DNA of 64,000 nt from Maritimibacter alkaliphilus (GCF_019801605.1 NZ_JAHVIT010000001.1:1426001-1490000); one strand, 5' to 3'. Positions 16,548 to 25,686 are shown, counted from the stretch's first letter. Numbers and translations: made by a program. The notes: generated by a model from the letters alone, not told the origin.

Positions 16548-17645
16548 TCAGGCGGTCACTTCATCGCCCATGGTCGGATAGTCGGTGAAGCCCGCCTCGC
16601 CGCCACCGTAGAAGGTCGCGCTGTCGCCCGCGTTGAGCGGCGCATCGGCCTTCAGCCGCGCCACCAAGTCGGGGTTCGCGATGAAGGGCCGCCCGAAGGC
16701 CACGAGGTCGGCCTTGCCCCCGGCCACGGCGTTCAGCGCCATCTGCCGGTCATAGCCGTTGTTGGCCATGTAGGGCCCGTCGAAGAGGGCACGCAGCGCC
16801 TCGATGCTCTCGCCCTCGGCCAGTTCGCGCGGGCCGCCGGTGGCGCCCTCGACCATGTGCAGGTAGGCCAGACCGAAGCGGTTCAGCGCCTTCACGACGT
16901 ATTCGAAATCCGCCTGCGGCTCCGCATCGCTGATCCCGTTCGCCGGCGAGAAGGGCGACAGACGCAGCCCGACATGGCCGCCGGGCCATTCCTCGCTCAC
17001 CGCCTCCAGTACTTCCATCAGCAGCCGTGCGCGGTTCTCGATCGGCCCGCCATAGGCGTCCTCGCGGTGGTTCGCGCCTGTCTTGAGGAACTGGTCCAGC
17101 AGGTAGCCGTTCGCGCCGTGGACCTCGACCCCGTCGAAGCCCGCCAGCCGCGCCATGCGCGTGGCATTGCGGTATTCCTCGATCAGCCGCGGGATCTCGT
17201 CCAGCTCCAGCGCGCGGGGCTCCGAGGTCTCGACGAAACCCTCCTTCACGAAGGTCTTCGACTGTGCCCCGATCGCCGACGGCGCCACCGGCTTGGCCCC
17301 GCCGGGCTGCAGCGAGGTATGGCTGATCCGGCCCACGTGCCACAGCTGGACGACGATCTTGCCGCCCGCCTCGTGCACCGCGTCGGTCACCTTGCGCCAG
17401 GACATGGCCTGCTCACGGGTGAAGATTCCGGGGGTCTGGATATAGCCGCGCGCCTCCCAGCTGATGTTGGTGGCCTCGGTGATGATCAGGCCCGCGCCCG
17501 CCCGCTGGCGGTAATAGGCGACATGCATGTCCAGCACCTCGCCGGTCTCGTCATCGGCCCGGTTCCGGGTCAGCGGCGCCATGACGACGCGGTTGGACAT
17601 CTCGATCGCCCCCGCGGTGAAGGGCGTGAAGAGGGGTTCTGCCAT
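16548..17645 (-). CDS. Alkene reductase, Old Yellow Enzyme family (NemA-like)
   Basis: A 365-residue FMN-dependent NAD(P)H oxidoreductase of the OYE family, which reduces activated C=C bonds, nitrate esters or maleimides. The fold start SNRVVMAPLTRNRA (17-30), the substrate-binding pair H176 and N179 in VEVHGANGYLLDQF, the family's NHREDAYGG loop and the C-terminal phosphate-binding VAFGRPFIANPDL are all present. Length matches NemA/XenB members. It is a single gene; the repeats in the gap at 17646-18048 lie on its promoter side. Confidence 0.92.
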   Translation of the reverse strand: MAEPLFTPFTAGAIEMSNRVVMAPLTRNRADDETGEVLDMHVAYYRQRAGAGLIITEATNISWEARGYIQTPGIFTREQAMSWRKVTDAVHEAGGKIVVQLWHVGRISHTSLQPGGAKPVAPSAIGAQSKTFVKEGFVETSEPRALELDEIPRLIEEYRNATRMARLAGFDGVEVHGANGYLLDQFLKTGANHREDAYGGPIENRARLLMEVLEAVSEEWPGGHVGLRLSPFSPANGISDAEPQADFEYVVKALNRFGLAYLHMVEGATGGPRELAEGESIEALRALFDGPYMANNGYDRQMALNAVAGGKADLVAFGRPFIANPDLVARLKADAPLNAGDSATFYGGGEAGFTDYPTMGDEVTA

Positions 17646-17800
17646 TTCGGCCTCCTGTGGGTTGTCCGGTCAGGTCGGACCTGCCGCGCCCCTCCTCCAA
17701 GACGCCGGCCCGTCAGACAGCCGAGGTAGGCTTTCTGCGACCGCAAACAACCCCCTCACTCCAGACACGCCCCCTGACGCCGGTGCCCCTGTCATCCACT

Positions 17801-17860
17801 GTTCCCAAATATCCTCGGGGGGAGTCGCGCCAGCGACGGGGGGGCAGACAGCCCCCCTCC
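17801..17860 (-). repeat. Dispersed repeat, copy 1 (long form)
   Basis: On the plus strand GTTCCCAAATATCCTCGGGG is followed after a short variable part by GGGGGGCAGACAGCCCCCC. The first block in reverse is the short dispersed motif (GAGGATATTTGGGAA). The second is an inverted repeat around CAGACA. The same arrangement occurs at 25687-25741 and 57981-58045. Confidence 0.75.
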
Positions 17861-17864
17861 GCAC

Positions 17865-17896
17865 CCCCAGGGGCACCGCGAGGGCTGCCCCTGGGG
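17865..17896. repeat. Perfect 11-bp hairpin downstream of repeat copy 1
   Basis: CCCCAGGGGCA and TGCCCCTGGGG are exact reverse complements separated by ten bases. It directly follows dispersed-repeat copy 1 in the gap between tgt and the OYE gene. No T tract follows, so it is not an obvious terminator. Confidence 0.7.
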
Positions 17897-17923
17897 AGCC
17901 CTCACAGACTATCAAGACGAGCC

Positions 17924-18041
17924 ACTCAGACGGTCACTCAGACGGGCCCTCCAGACGGGCCCTCCACACGGGCCAGCCAAGCAGTCCATCCCCCACAGAC
18001 CACCATCCACAGGCCACCATCCACTGGCCACCATCCACTGG
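17924..18041. repeat. Degenerate tandem repeats between tgt and the OYE gene
   Basis: A run of four CTC(C)A-GACGG-type units of 12-13 bp (17924-17974) is followed by three 14-bp units CCACCATCCAC(A/T)GG (18000-18041). The gap 17646-18048 holds no gene I can support. Confidence 0.7.
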
Positions 18042-18048
18042 CCCACCC

Positions 18049-19176
18049 TCAGAGCGGCGGAATATCCCCTTCCGCGCGCCCGGCATGGAAGTCGGCCTCC
18101 CAGGCGTCGAACCGGCCCTCCGCGATGGCCGCCCGCATCCCCGCCATGATGTCCTGGAAATACTGCAGGTTGTGCCAGGTCAGCAGCATTCCGCTGATCA
18201 TCTCCTGCGAGCGGTAGACGTGGTGCAGGTAGGCGCGCGAGTAGTTCCGGCAGGCCGGGCAGGCACAGCCCTCGTCCAGCGGCCGGGGATCGTCCGCATG
18301 GCGCGCGTTCTTCAGGTTCACAACCCCGTGACGGGTGAACGCCTGCCCCGTGCGGCCCGAGCGCGAGGGCAGCACGCAGTCCATCATGTCGACGCCGCGT
18401 TTCACCGCGCCCACGATGTCATCGGGCTTGCCCACCCCCATGAGGTAGCGCGGACGATCCGTGGGCAGCATGTCCGGTGCGTAATCCAGCACGCCGAACA
18501 TCGCCTCCTGCCCCTCGCCCACGGCCAGCCCGCCGATGGCATAGCCGTCGAAACCGATCGCCTTCAGCGCCTCGGCGCTCTCGCCGCGCAGCTCTTCCGT
18601 CACGCCGCCCTGCTGGATGCCGAAGAGCGCGTGGCCCGGACGGTCCCCGAAGGCATCGCGCGAGCGCTGCGCCCACCGCATCGACATCCGCATGGACTGC
18701 GCCACGCGCTCCTCGGTGGCGGGCAGCGCGGGGCATTCGTCGAAACACATCACGATGTCCGAGCCGAGCAGCTTCTGGATCTCCATCGAGCGCTCCGGCG
18801 TCAGGTGATGCTCCGAGCCGTCGATATGGCTCTTGAAGCGCACGCCCTCCTCGTTGAGCTTGCGCAAGCCGGAGAGGCTCATCACCTGGAAGCCGCCCGA
18901 ATCCGTCAGGATCGGCTTGTCCCAGTTCATGAACTTGTGAAGACCGCCCAGCCGGTCGATCCGCTCGGCCCCCGGGCGCAGCATCAGGTGATAGGTGTTG
19001 CCCAGCAGGATGTCGGCCCCGGTCGACGCCACGCTTTCGGGCATCATCGCCTTCACCGTCGCCGCCGTGCCCACGGGCATGAAGGCCGGCGTGCGGATCG
19101 TGCCGCGCGGCGTGGTGATCTCGCCCAGCCGGGCCTTGCCGTCCGTGGCCTTGAGGGTGAATTCGAAACGTTGCAT
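18049..19176 (-). CDS. tgt: Queuine tRNA-ribosyltransferase
   Basis: A 375-residue tRNA-guanine transglycosylase that swaps G34 for the queuine precursor in GUN-anticodon tRNAs. The general-base Asp is in LTDSGGFQ (D92). The conserved GGLAVGEG and the nucleophile region [17 protein letters not shown] are intact. The structural zinc site is [17 protein letters not shown] chose the ATG at 19176 because AGGAAAGAG precedes it and the length then matches the family; the frame is open to 19368. No queuosine synthesis gene is adjacent. Confidence 0.96.
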   Translation of the reverse strand: MQRFEFTLKATDGKARLGEITTPRGTIRTPAFMPVGTAATVKAMMPESVASTGADILLGNTYHLMLRPGAERIDRLGGLHKFMNWDKPILTDSGGFQVMSLSGLRKLNEEGVRFKSHIDGSEHHLTPERSMEIQKLLGSDIVMCFDECPALPATEERVAQSMRMSMRWAQRSRDAFGDRPGHALFGIQQGGVTEELRGESAEALKAIGFDGYAIGGLAVGEGQEAMFGVLDYAPDMLPTDRPRYLMGVGKPDDIVGAVKRGVDMMDCVLPSRSGRTGQAFTRHGVVNLKNARHADDPRPLDEGCACPACRNYSRAYLHHVYRSQEMISGMLLTWHNLQYFQDIMAGMRAAIAEGRFDAWEADFHAGRAEGDIPPL

Positions 19177-19305
19177 CCGCTCTTTCCTGGTTCGGCCCTG
19201 GTTCGGCGCCCTCATGGGCCAATTGGGCGCAAAAGCCAAGCGAAACGGGGCGTCCGGCGCCTTGGCACCGCTCTCCGACCGGGCCCGTCTCCCGCCTCGC
19301 GCGCA

Positions 19306-19353
19306 GAAGCGTTTTCCGTAAAACGCTTCCCAAAAATCTTTCTCAAGATTTTT
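19306..19353. repeat. Paired-hairpin element, copy A
   Basis: Two perfect hairpins lie two bases apart: GAAGCGTTTT-CCGT-AAAACGCTTC and AAAAATCTT-TCTC-AAGATTTTT. They sit in the divergent gap between tgt and the SufT-like gene. The second stem recurs with a two-base change at 30174-30193. Confidence 0.75.
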
Positions 19354-19461
19354 GCCCGCCTGCCGCACCCGACCATCTCTTCAGCACTGGGCTTTTCAGC
19401 ACTGGGCGCAGGCCCGCCACGCGGAGAGACGCGCAGCAGCACGCAAGCCGCGCGGGCACTG

Positions 19462-19490
19462 GACCTCGGCCCCGGATATTCCTATATAAT
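19462..19490 (+). promoter_or_regulatory. Possible promoter of the SufT-like gene
   Basis: A perfect -10 TATAAT at 19485-19490 lies 25 bases before the start codon; the matching -35 position (GACCTC) is poor. Only the -10 is convincing. Confidence 0.4.
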
Positions 19491-19514
19491 CGCTCAGGAA
19501 ACCGGCAGGACGCA

Positions 19515-19877
19515 ATGACAGACAGCCCCGAACAAATGGAAGGCGCGCCGCTGATCGCGCCGTCGAGCACCGATCATCCGCTCTACGACCAGGTGGTGGA
19601 AGCCTGCCGTACGGTCTATGACCCGGAGATCCCGGTGAATATCTATGACCTTGGCCTGATCTACACGATCGACATCTCCTCGGAGAACGAGGTCAAGGTG
19701 GTGATGACCCTCACCGCCCCCGGCTGCCCGGTGGCCGGCGACATGCCCGGCTGGGTGGTCGATGCGGTCGAACCGCTGGACGGCGTGAAGCACGTCGACG
19801 TCTCGCTCACCTGGGATCCGCCCTGGGGCATGGACATGATGAGCGACGAGGCCCGTCTCGAACTGGGCTTCATGTAA
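19515..19877 (+). CDS. SufT-like Fe-S assembly protein (MIP18/DUF59 family)
   Basis: A 120-residue protein with the DUF59 fold: VVEACRTVYDPEIPVNIYDLGLIY (about 27-50) and the hyper-reactive Cys71 in LTAPGCPVAGDMP, then SLTWDPPW. SufT proteins help mature Fe-S proteins in the SUF pathway. The rest of a suf operon is not in the window, but an IscA-type carrier gene lies about 1.8 kb downstream on the same strand. It is preceded by a TATAAT box and a paired-hairpin element. Confidence 0.88.
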   Translation: MTDSPEQMEGAPLIAPSSTDHPLYDQVVEACRTVYDPEIPVNIYDLGLIYTIDISSENEVKVVMTLTAPGCPVAGDMPGWVVDAVEPLDGVKHVDVSLTWDPPWGMDMMSDEARLELGFM

Positions 19878-19932
19878 GGTCTTCACCAACCGGGATGCGA
19901 GAACGCCCATCCCCGGGCCGGAGGGTTTCACC

Positions 19933-20562
19933 ATGGGACAGGCCGTGCTGACCGGCGATCTCGTCGGGTCCTCCCGCGCGGGGGCCGCTGCCACCACTTC
20001 CGCCATGGAGGTGCTCTCGCGCGAGTGCGCCACCATGGCCGACTGGGCCGGTGGCGACCTGCGCTTCACCCGCTATCGCGGCGATGGCTGGCAGGCCATC
20101 GTCCCGGCGCCCCAGAAGGCGCTGCGCGTTACGCTCACGCTGCTGGCCTGGCTGCGGGCCTCCGACCTGCCCACCAGCCGTGTCGCCATCGGTTTCGGCG
20201 AAATGCAGCTGCCTGCCACCCGCGATCTCTCCGCCGCCGCCGGCCCCGCCTTCGAGGCCGCCGGCCGCGCGCTCGACGAGATGGGCCGCGACACCCGCCT
20301 TGCCTGCGCCGGGCCCGCCGACCGCGCCCTTGTCGGGGCACTGCCGCTGGCCGATGCCATCGTGCGCGGCTGGACCGTGAAACAGGCCGAGGCGCTGATC
20401 CACACCCTGCCCCCCGAACCGCCGGCACAGATCCGCATCGCCGAGGCGCTGAACATCCGCCCCCAGTCGCTCAGCGAACGCCTGGAAGCAGCCCGGTTCT
20501 GGGCGCTGGAGGCCAGCCTCGCCGTGATCGAGAAGGGCAACGGATCAGGGCACAAGGCCTGA
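19933..20562 (+). CDS. SatD-like protein
   Basis: A 209-residue protein beginning AVLTGDLVGSSRAG, like the SatD family, with FTRYRGDGWQAIV (about 45-57) resembling the nucleotide-cyclase-like core and a C-terminal helix-turn-helix-like part (IRIAEALNIRPQSLSERLEAARFWALE). Function is unknown in bacteria generally. The start has GGAGGG nine bases upstream. A DUF3307 membrane protein is the next gene on the same strand, a neighbour that SatD genes often have (my recollection, not checked). The C-terminal helix pair may bind DNA or a partner (inference). Confidence 0.6.
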   Translation: MGQAVLTGDLVGSSRAGAAATTSAMEVLSRECATMADWAGGDLRFTRYRGDGWQAIVPAPQKALRVTLTLLAWLRASDLPTSRVAIGFGEMQLPATRDLSAAAGPAFEAAGRALDEMGRDTRLACAGPADRALVGALPLADAIVRGWTVKQAEALIHTLPPEPPAQIRIAEALNIRPQSLSERLEAARFWALEASLAVIEKGNGSGHKA

Positions 20563-20917
20563 TTTTCAATTATCAGGCCCTCAAGACTGATCTCCGATCT
20601 GACCGAGAATACCCCCCGGCGCCGCGCCCTTCACCGCGGCCCGTCATTTCCTATGCCCCACCAAAGGCGACCCAAGCGGCCCAACTTCGCCACGGCGTCT
20701 TCCGTTCATGGCCCTTTGGCCGAAGCACGCTGTCCCACCCCGTCGTCCCTCGCCCGATCCCGCCGCAGGCCACCTCCCCTTTGACCGCCTCTCACCTCAC
20801 GGCCCCTCGGCTCAGTCCCTCGCTCCTGATACGTGCGGATCAGGCCCCCAGACCTGATTTCAGCGCCCCCGGCACATTCCCCTTGCCCGCCCTGCGGCAA
20901 GAGGCCAGCTTCGCCCC
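20563..20917. other. 355-base gap between the SatD-like and DUF3307 genes
   Basis: GC-rich with no gene, terminator or strong promoter that I can support. The two genes are therefore neighbours rather than a tight operon. Confidence 0.5.
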
Positions 20918-21631
20918 ATGATCGAGACCTTCGCCGCGCTGCTCTTCGCCCATGTGATCGCCGATTTCGTGCTCCAGACCGACTGGATCGCGCGCAACAA
21001 AGCGCGTCCGCTGGCCTTCCTGCTGCATGGGCTCCTCGTCCTGATCGCGGCGCAGGCGGCGACCGGCCAATGGGCCGCGCCCGCGCTCCTGATCCTCACC
21101 GGGCTGCACCTCGCCATCGACGCGGTGAAACTGGCCTCAAAGTCCACCGGTCTGGCGGCCTTCCTCTGGGATCAGGGAGGGCATCTCGTCACCCTCGCGG
21201 GGATCGCCTGGCTCTGGCCCGGTCTCTGGGCCGCGGGGCCCTGGGCCGGGGCGCCCTGGCTGCTGCCGCTCATGGTGCTCGTCGCAGGGGCGGTGCTATC
21301 GATCCGGGCCGGGGAGTTTGCCGTCGGCCTGCTGATGCGCCCCCATGCGATGCGGGTGCGCAACAACGGGCTGCGCAACGGCGGGCGGCTCATCGGCCAG
21401 CTGGAGCGCGGGATGATCTACGCGCTGATCCTGCTGAACCAGCCGCTCGGCGTGGGCTTTCTCGTGGCGGCCAAGTCGATCCTGCGCTTCGGCACCGCCA
21501 CCCGGGACCAGCGGACGGCGGAATACGTGATCATCGGCACGCTGGCCTCCTTCCTCTGGGCGATCCTTGTCGCCTACGGGAGTGCCAAGCTGCTGGCGCT
21601 GCTTCCGCCGCTTGAGATCGGCGCCCAGTGA
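20918..21631 (+). CDS. DUF3307-family membrane protein
   Basis: A 237-residue integral membrane protein with about six hydrophobic segments. The N-terminal FAHVIADFVLQTDWIARNKA (about 10-29) is the DUF3307 signature, with conserved Asp, Gln and Asp/Trp, followed by LHLAIDAVK. The family has no known biochemical role. Its upstream neighbour is SatD-like. An Fe-S carrier gene starts 37 bases downstream and may be cotranscribed. Confidence 0.75.
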   Translation: MIETFAALLFAHVIADFVLQTDWIARNKARPLAFLLHGLLVLIAAQAATGQWAAPALLILTGLHLAIDAVKLASKSTGLAAFLWDQGGHLVTLAGIAWLWPGLWAAGPWAGAPWLLPLMVLVAGAVLSIRAGEFAVGLLMRPHAMRVRNNGLRNGGRLIGQLERGMIYALILLNQPLGVGFLVAAKSILRFGTATRDQRTAEYVIIGTLASFLWAILVAYGSAKLLALLPPLEIGAQ

Positions 21632-21668
21632 CCTTACATTGACGGGAAGGTACGAAAGGATCCCTCCC

Positions 21669-22019
21669 ATGTTCGGCATTCCCGGCAAACAGGCCGTGAC
21701 GATCACCCCCGCGGCCGCCAGCCAGATCTCCAAGCTGATGAGCCGTGACGGCCATCAGGGCCTGCGCATCGGCGTCAAGAAGGGCGGCTGTGCAGGCATG
21801 GAATACACCATGGACTACGTGACCGAGGTCGACCCGATGGACGAGGTCGTGGAACAGGACGGCGCCCGGGTGATGATCGCCCCGATGGCGCAGATGTTCC
21901 TCTTCGGCACCCAGATCGACTACCAGACCTCGCTGCTGGAATCGGGCTTCAAGTTCAACAATCCGAACGTGTCCGAGGCCTGCGGCTGCGGCGAGTCGAT
22001 CAAGTTCGCCAACATGTGA
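21669..22019 (+). CDS. A-type iron-sulfur carrier (IscA/SufA/ErpA family)
   Basis: A 116-residue HesB/IscA protein with the three cluster-binding cysteines: Cys41 in KKGGCAGMEY and Cys105/Cys107 in SEACGCGES. It accepts an Fe-S cluster from a scaffold and passes it to apo-proteins. The ATG at 21669 gives the normal family length; the frame is open further upstream into the DUF3307 gene. Its stop TGA overlaps the ATG of the tfoX-like gene. SufA and ErpA cannot be separated by sight. Confidence 0.93.
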   Translation: MFGIPGKQAVTITPAAASQISKLMSRDGHQGLRIGVKKGGCAGMEYTMDYVTEVDPMDEVVEQDGARVMIAPMAQMFLFGTQIDYQTSLLESGFKFNNPNVSEACGCGESIKFANM

Positions 22020-22414
22020 TGGCGGTCGAGCGCGAGTTCCTCGACCACGTGCTCGAACTTTTCGATCCGCTCGGCCCGCTTCGGGTCAAGCGGATGTTTT
22101 CCGGCGCCGGGCTCTTCCTCGACGAGGATGCGATGATCGCCATGATCGCCTCCTCCGGCACGGTCTACATGAAGGCCGATGATGCAACCCGCCCCGCCTT
22201 CGAGGCCGCGGGCAGCTTTCCCTTCACATATACCCGCGGCGAGATCACCCGCGTCATCCCCAGCTGGATGGCCCTGCCCGAAAGCGCGCTCGACGATCCC
22301 GACGAGGCGCTGGACTGGGCCCGCATGGCGGTGGAACCGGCCCTCGCCGCCGCGCTGGAAAAACGCGCCGAAAAGGCCCGCAAGGCCGCACGGAAGGCGA
22401 AAGCCACGGGCTGA
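22019..22414 (+). CDS. TfoX N-terminal domain protein
   Basis: A 131-residue protein with the TfoX_N fold: LELFDPLGPLRVKRMFSGAGLFLDEDAMIAMI (about 11-42), then VYMKADDATRPAFEAAG and FTYTR. Only the N-terminal domain is present, as in many stand-alone alphaproteobacterial copies; the competence role of full TfoX should not be assumed. The ATG shares its A with the IscA-type stop (TGATG), so translation is coupled. The C-terminus is Lys/Arg/Ala-rich, which may bind nucleic acid. Confidence 0.85.
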   Translation: MAVEREFLDHVLELFDPLGPLRVKRMFSGAGLFLDEDAMIAMIASSGTVYMKADDATRPAFEAAGSFPFTYTRGEITRVIPSWMALPESALDDPDEALDWARMAVEPALAAALEKRAEKARKAARKAKATG

Positions 22415-22733
22415 AACGCCTGTCCGGAGCAGCCCCGAGAGGGGCCTGAAGGCAGGCTCCAATACGGACCCCGGGACAGGCCCAGATAGGGATCGCCCCC
22501 TCCCGGGCCCCGGGATCGACACGCGGGGACCGATCGGCCCCCTGACACCGGCGCCCCCCAGTTTCCCACACTGCAGGCTGCAATCCGCCCGCAAGACACG
22601 CGCAGGCCCCGCCTGCTGCCCGCCGCGCCGTCACTTGGGGCGCTACCAGCCTTGACCGCGCCGCCGTAAGCCTCGAAAGATGCCCCCGAACGGCAGCCCC
22701 CGAGGGGACGGCCAAAGGCAGGAAGGGATTGAA
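22415..22733. other. 319-base gap upstream of tpiA
   Basis: Very GC-rich with several short CCCGGG-type partial palindromes, but no T-tailed terminator or clear promoter. I see no gene. Confidence 0.5.
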
Positions 22734-23486
22734 ATGCGCAGGAAACTCGCCGCGGGCAACTGGAAGATGAACGGCACCAAGGCCGCGCTCTCGGAGCTGG
22801 AGGCCCTGCGCGACGCCCATCCCGATCCCGCCGTCGATATCCTGATCTGTCCCCCCGCCACGCTGCTGAGCCCGGCGCAGTCTCTGGTGGGCAACAGCCC
22901 CATCGCGCTCGGCGGACAGGATTGCCACGCCAAGACCGACGGCGCCCATACCGGCGACATCTCGGCGCCGATGCTGGTGGACGCGGGTGCCACAGCGGTG
23001 ATCCTCGGCCATTCCGAACGGCGCGAGGACCACGAAGAGGAAAGCCACGATATCCGCATCAAGGCCCGCACCGCGCAGGCGGCGGGTCTGATGACGGTGA
23101 TCTGTCTCGGCGAATCCCTCGACCAGCGGGAGGCGCAGGACACGCTCGACATCATCGGCGCGCAGCTCTCGCTCTCGGTGCCCGACAGCTCGACGGGCCT
23201 GAACCTCGTGGTGGCCTATGAGCCGATCTGGGCGATCGGCACCGGCCTGACCCCCACCCCCGACCAGATCGGCGAAGTGCATGATTTCATCCGCTCCCGG
23301 CTGGAACGCCGCTTCGGCCCTGGCGTGGGACGCTCGGTCCGGCTGCTCTACGGCGGCTCGGTGAAGGCGGCCAACGCGGAGGAGATCTTTGCCATCTCGA
23401 ACGTCGACGGCGCCCTCGTCGGAGGCGCGAGCCTGACCGAGGCGCAGTTCTCGCCGATCATCAAGGCGCTCGAAGCCGCCGTCTGA
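22734..23486 (+). CDS. tpiA: Triosephosphate isomerase
   Basis: A 250-residue glycolytic enzyme that interconverts dihydroxyacetone phosphate and glyceraldehyde 3-phosphate. Substrate and catalytic residues are all visible: Asn9 and Lys11 in AAGNWKMN, His93 in LGHSERRE, Glu163 in AYEPIWAIGTG, and the phosphate loop LLYGGSVKAAN. The ATG at 22734 has AGGAAGGGA upstream. It is a single-gene unit that converges on the ABC exporter gene, with a strong shared terminator between. Confidence 0.97.
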   Translation: MRRKLAAGNWKMNGTKAALSELEALRDAHPDPAVDILICPPATLLSPAQSLVGNSPIALGGQDCHAKTDGAHTGDISAPMLVDAGATAVILGHSERREDHEEESHDIRIKARTAQAAGLMTVICLGESLDQREAQDTLDIIGAQLSLSVPDSSTGLNLVVAYEPIWAIGTGLTPTPDQIGEVHDFIRSRLERRFGPGVGRSVRLLYGGSVKAANAEEIFAISNVDGALVGGASLTEAQFSPIIKALEAAV

Positions 23487-23540
23487 GAGGGCGTCCGAGG
23501 CCGCGCGTGAGGCGGCGTCGCGCAGGAGATTTCTGGCCTC

Positions 23541-23570
23541 CGGCGGGGATATTTGGGAAACGGAAATGAG
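23541..23570 (+). repeat. Dispersed repeat, copy 2 (short form)
   Basis: CGGGGATATTTGGGAAACGG followed by AAATGAG, abutting the tpiA/ABC terminator. It matches the TATTT-nn-GGAAA core of the other copies. Confidence 0.7.
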
Positions 23571-23612
23571 AAGGCCCCGGTGATCCGTCTCACCGGGGCC
23601 TTCTCTATTTCC
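23568..23612. terminator. Bidirectional terminator between tpiA and the ABC exporter gene
   Basis: A perfect 16-bp stem: GAGAAGGCCCCGGTGA and TCACCGGGGCCTTCTC around a six-base loop, followed by TATTTCC on the plus strand and ATTTCC on the minus strand. It serves both convergent genes. Confidence 0.9.
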
Positions 23613-23620
23613 ACGGACGG

Positions 23621-23647
23621 GGCTTCATCTTTCCCCAAGTACTCATG
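23621..23647 (-). repeat. Dispersed repeat, copy 3 (short form)
   Basis: Reads on the minus strand as ATGAGTACTTGGGGAAAGAT followed by GAAGC, the second variant of the dispersed motif. It lies ten bases before the 3' end of the ABC exporter gene. Confidence 0.7.
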
Positions 23648-23656
23648 TCCAGACCG

Positions 23657-25471
23657 TCAGGCCGCCTCTTCGGCCCGTTGGCTGTTCCACATGGCGGCGT
23701 ATTTGCCGCCGCGGGCCAGAAGGTCCGCATGGGTGCCGCGTTCCACCACCAGGCCAGCCTCCAGCACGACGATCATGTCGGCGTCCGCCACGGTGGAGAG
23801 GCGGTGCGCGATCACGAGAACGGTGCGGCCGCGCCCCGCGTGGGCGAGTGCCTCGCCGATGCCGGCCTCGGTCTGGGTGTCGAGCGCCGAGGTCGCCTCG
23901 TCCAGCAGCAGGATCGGCGGGTCCTTCAGCAGGGTCCGGGCGATGCCCACGCGCTGCTTCTCGCCGCCCGAGAGCTTGAGCCCGCGTTCGCCGACCATCG
24001 TGTCGTAGCCGTCCGGCAGCGTCAGGATGAAGTCGTGGATCTGGGCGGCACGGGCCGCGGCCTCGACCTCCTCGGCCGTGGCATTCTCGCGGCCGTAGGC
24101 GATGTTGTAGCGGATCGTGTCGTTGAAGAGCACCGTGTCCTGCGGCACGATCCCGATGGCGGCGTGGAGGCTGTCCTGCGTCACGTCGCGCACGTCCTGG
24201 CCGTCGATCTTCAGCGCCCCGCCCGTCACCTCGTAAAAGCGGAAGAGCAGCCGCCCGATGGTCGACTTGCCCGCACCCGAGGGACCGACGATGGCGACCT
24301 TCCGGCCCGCGGGGACGGTGACGGAGATGCCCTTGAGGATCGGGCGCGCCGGGTCGTAGGCGAAGTGCACATCGTCGAGTTCCACCGTGCCGCCGGTGAC
24401 CTTCAGCGGCTTGGCGTCGGGCTTGTCCTCGATCTCGGCGGGCTGTTCGAGCAGGTGGAACATCTGCCCCATGTCCACGAGCGCCTGTCGGATTTCGCGG
24501 TAGACCGAGCCAAGGAAGTTCAGCGGCGTGGTGATCTGGAGCATGTAGGCGTTCACCATGACGAAATCGCCCACGGTGAGCTGCCCGTTCTCGACCCCGA
24601 TGGCGGCCATGATCATGACGATGACGAGGCCCGTGGTGATCAGCAGGCTCTGGCCGAAGTTCAGGAAGGAGAGCGAATAGGAGGTCATCAGCGCGGCGCG
24701 CTCATAGCCCGCCATGGCGCTGTCGTACCGCCCGATCTCGCGCTGTTCGGCGTTGAAGTATTTCACCGTCTCGTAGTTGAGCATGCTGTCGATCGCCTTC
24801 TGGTTGGCGTCGTTGTCCTGCTCGTTCATCTCGCGGCGCAGCTTCACCCGCCACTCGGTCACCTTGAAGGTGAAGGCGACGTAGAGCGTGACGGTGACCA
24901 CCACCACGAAGAGATACCAGATGTCGAAGGCGATCCAGAGGATCACCGCCACCATGGCCAGCTCGACGATCAGCGGGCCAATGTTGAAGAGCAGGAAGCG
25001 CAGCAGGAAGTCCACACCCTTCACGCCCCGCTCCATGATCCGCGACATCGCCCCGGTGCGACGCTGGATGTGGAAGCGCAGCGAGAGCCGGTGAATATGG
25101 GTGAAGGTTTCCATCGCCAGCTGGCGCAGCGCCCGCTGGCCGACCTTGGCGAAGACCGCGTCGCGCAGCTGCTGGAAGCCCACGTTCAGAAGCCGGGTGA
25201 GCCCGTAGAAGATCGTCAGCGCCACCGCGCCCACGCCGAGCAGCCAGGTGGCGCTGTCGCCCTCGCCCGCGAGCGCATCCACGGCCGCCTTGAAGAAGAA
25301 GGGCGTGGTGACGGCGATGACCTTGGCCAGGAACAGGATCGTCAGCGCGATGACCACGCGCCGCTTCACCCAGGGCTTGTCGGCGGGCCAGAGGTAGGGA
25401 AAGGCCTTGCGGAGGATCTCGCGCCCGTTTTCGGGCATCTCCTCGGCGTTTCCGGAGGGGGTCTTGCGCAT
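23657..25471 (-). CDS. Atm1-type ABC transporter (fused TMD-NBD)
   Basis: A 604-residue half transporter. Six transmembrane segments fill residues about 35-320. The stretch FTFKVTEWRVKLRREMNEQDNDANQKAIDS-type region (given here only as landmarks TEWRVK and NYETVKYFN) is the hallmark of the Atm1/ABCB7 group. The ATPase domain has Walker A GPSGAGKST, signature LSGGEKQR and Walker B ILLLDEATSALD. Bacterial Atm1 proteins export glutathione conjugates or glutathione polysulfide and link to Fe-S and metal homeostasis. The IscA-type gene lies 1.6 kb away. It is a single gene, presumably in the inner membrane as a homodimer. Confidence 0.9.
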   Translation of the reverse strand: MRKTPSGNAEEMPENGREILRKAFPYLWPADKPWVKRRVVIALTILFLAKVIAVTTPFFFKAAVDALAGEGDSATWLLGVGAVALTIFYGLTRLLNVGFQQLRDAVFAKVGQRALRQLAMETFTHIHRLSLRFHIQRRTGAMSRIMERGVKGVDFLLRFLLFNIGPLIVELAMVAVILWIAFDIWYLFVVVVTVTLYVAFTFKVTEWRVKLRREMNEQDNDANQKAIDSMLNYETVKYFNAEQREIGRYDSAMAGYERAALMTSYSLSFLNFGQSLLITTGLVIVMIMAAIGVENGQLTVGDFVMVNAYMLQITTPLNFLGSVYREIRQALVDMGQMFHLLEQPAEIEDKPDAKPLKVTGGTVELDDVHFAYDPARPILKGISVTVPAGRKVAIVGPSGAGKSTIGRLLFRFYEVTGGALKIDGQDVRDVTQDSLHAAIGIVPQDTVLFNDTIRYNIAYGRENATAEEVEAAARAAQIHDFILTLPDGYDTMVGERGLKLSGGEKQRVGIARTLLKDPPILLLDEATSALDTQTEAGIGEALAHAGRGRTVLVIAHRLSTVADADMIVVLEAGLVVERGTHADLLARGGKYAAMWNSQRAEEAA

Positions 25472-25686
25472 GGGTCGCCTTTCGCTGCCGTGGCCCGCGG
25501 GGCACCCGGGGGCGCGGTCGTCGTAAGGGATGGCGGCGGATATTTCAACAGCTGTCGAAATAGGGCGGCAGAACTGGCAGATGAGGCTGGCAGGCGGGGT
25601 GCGCGGCTGTGTGATGAGGGTGTGCGGAGATGATGGGCCGTCTGGCCAAAGGGCACCCGTCTGGCCGTGGTGTGCGGGGATGGGGC

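Noticed and set aside
18000-18041. Possible CRISPR-like repeats of CCACCATCCAC
   Set aside because: Three head-to-tail 14-bp units without unique spacers.
23645-25633. A 662-residue plus-strand frame opposite the ABC exporter gene
   Set aside because: Shadow of the Atm1-type gene; the real gene has complete ABC motifs and the antisense frame crosses its promoter.
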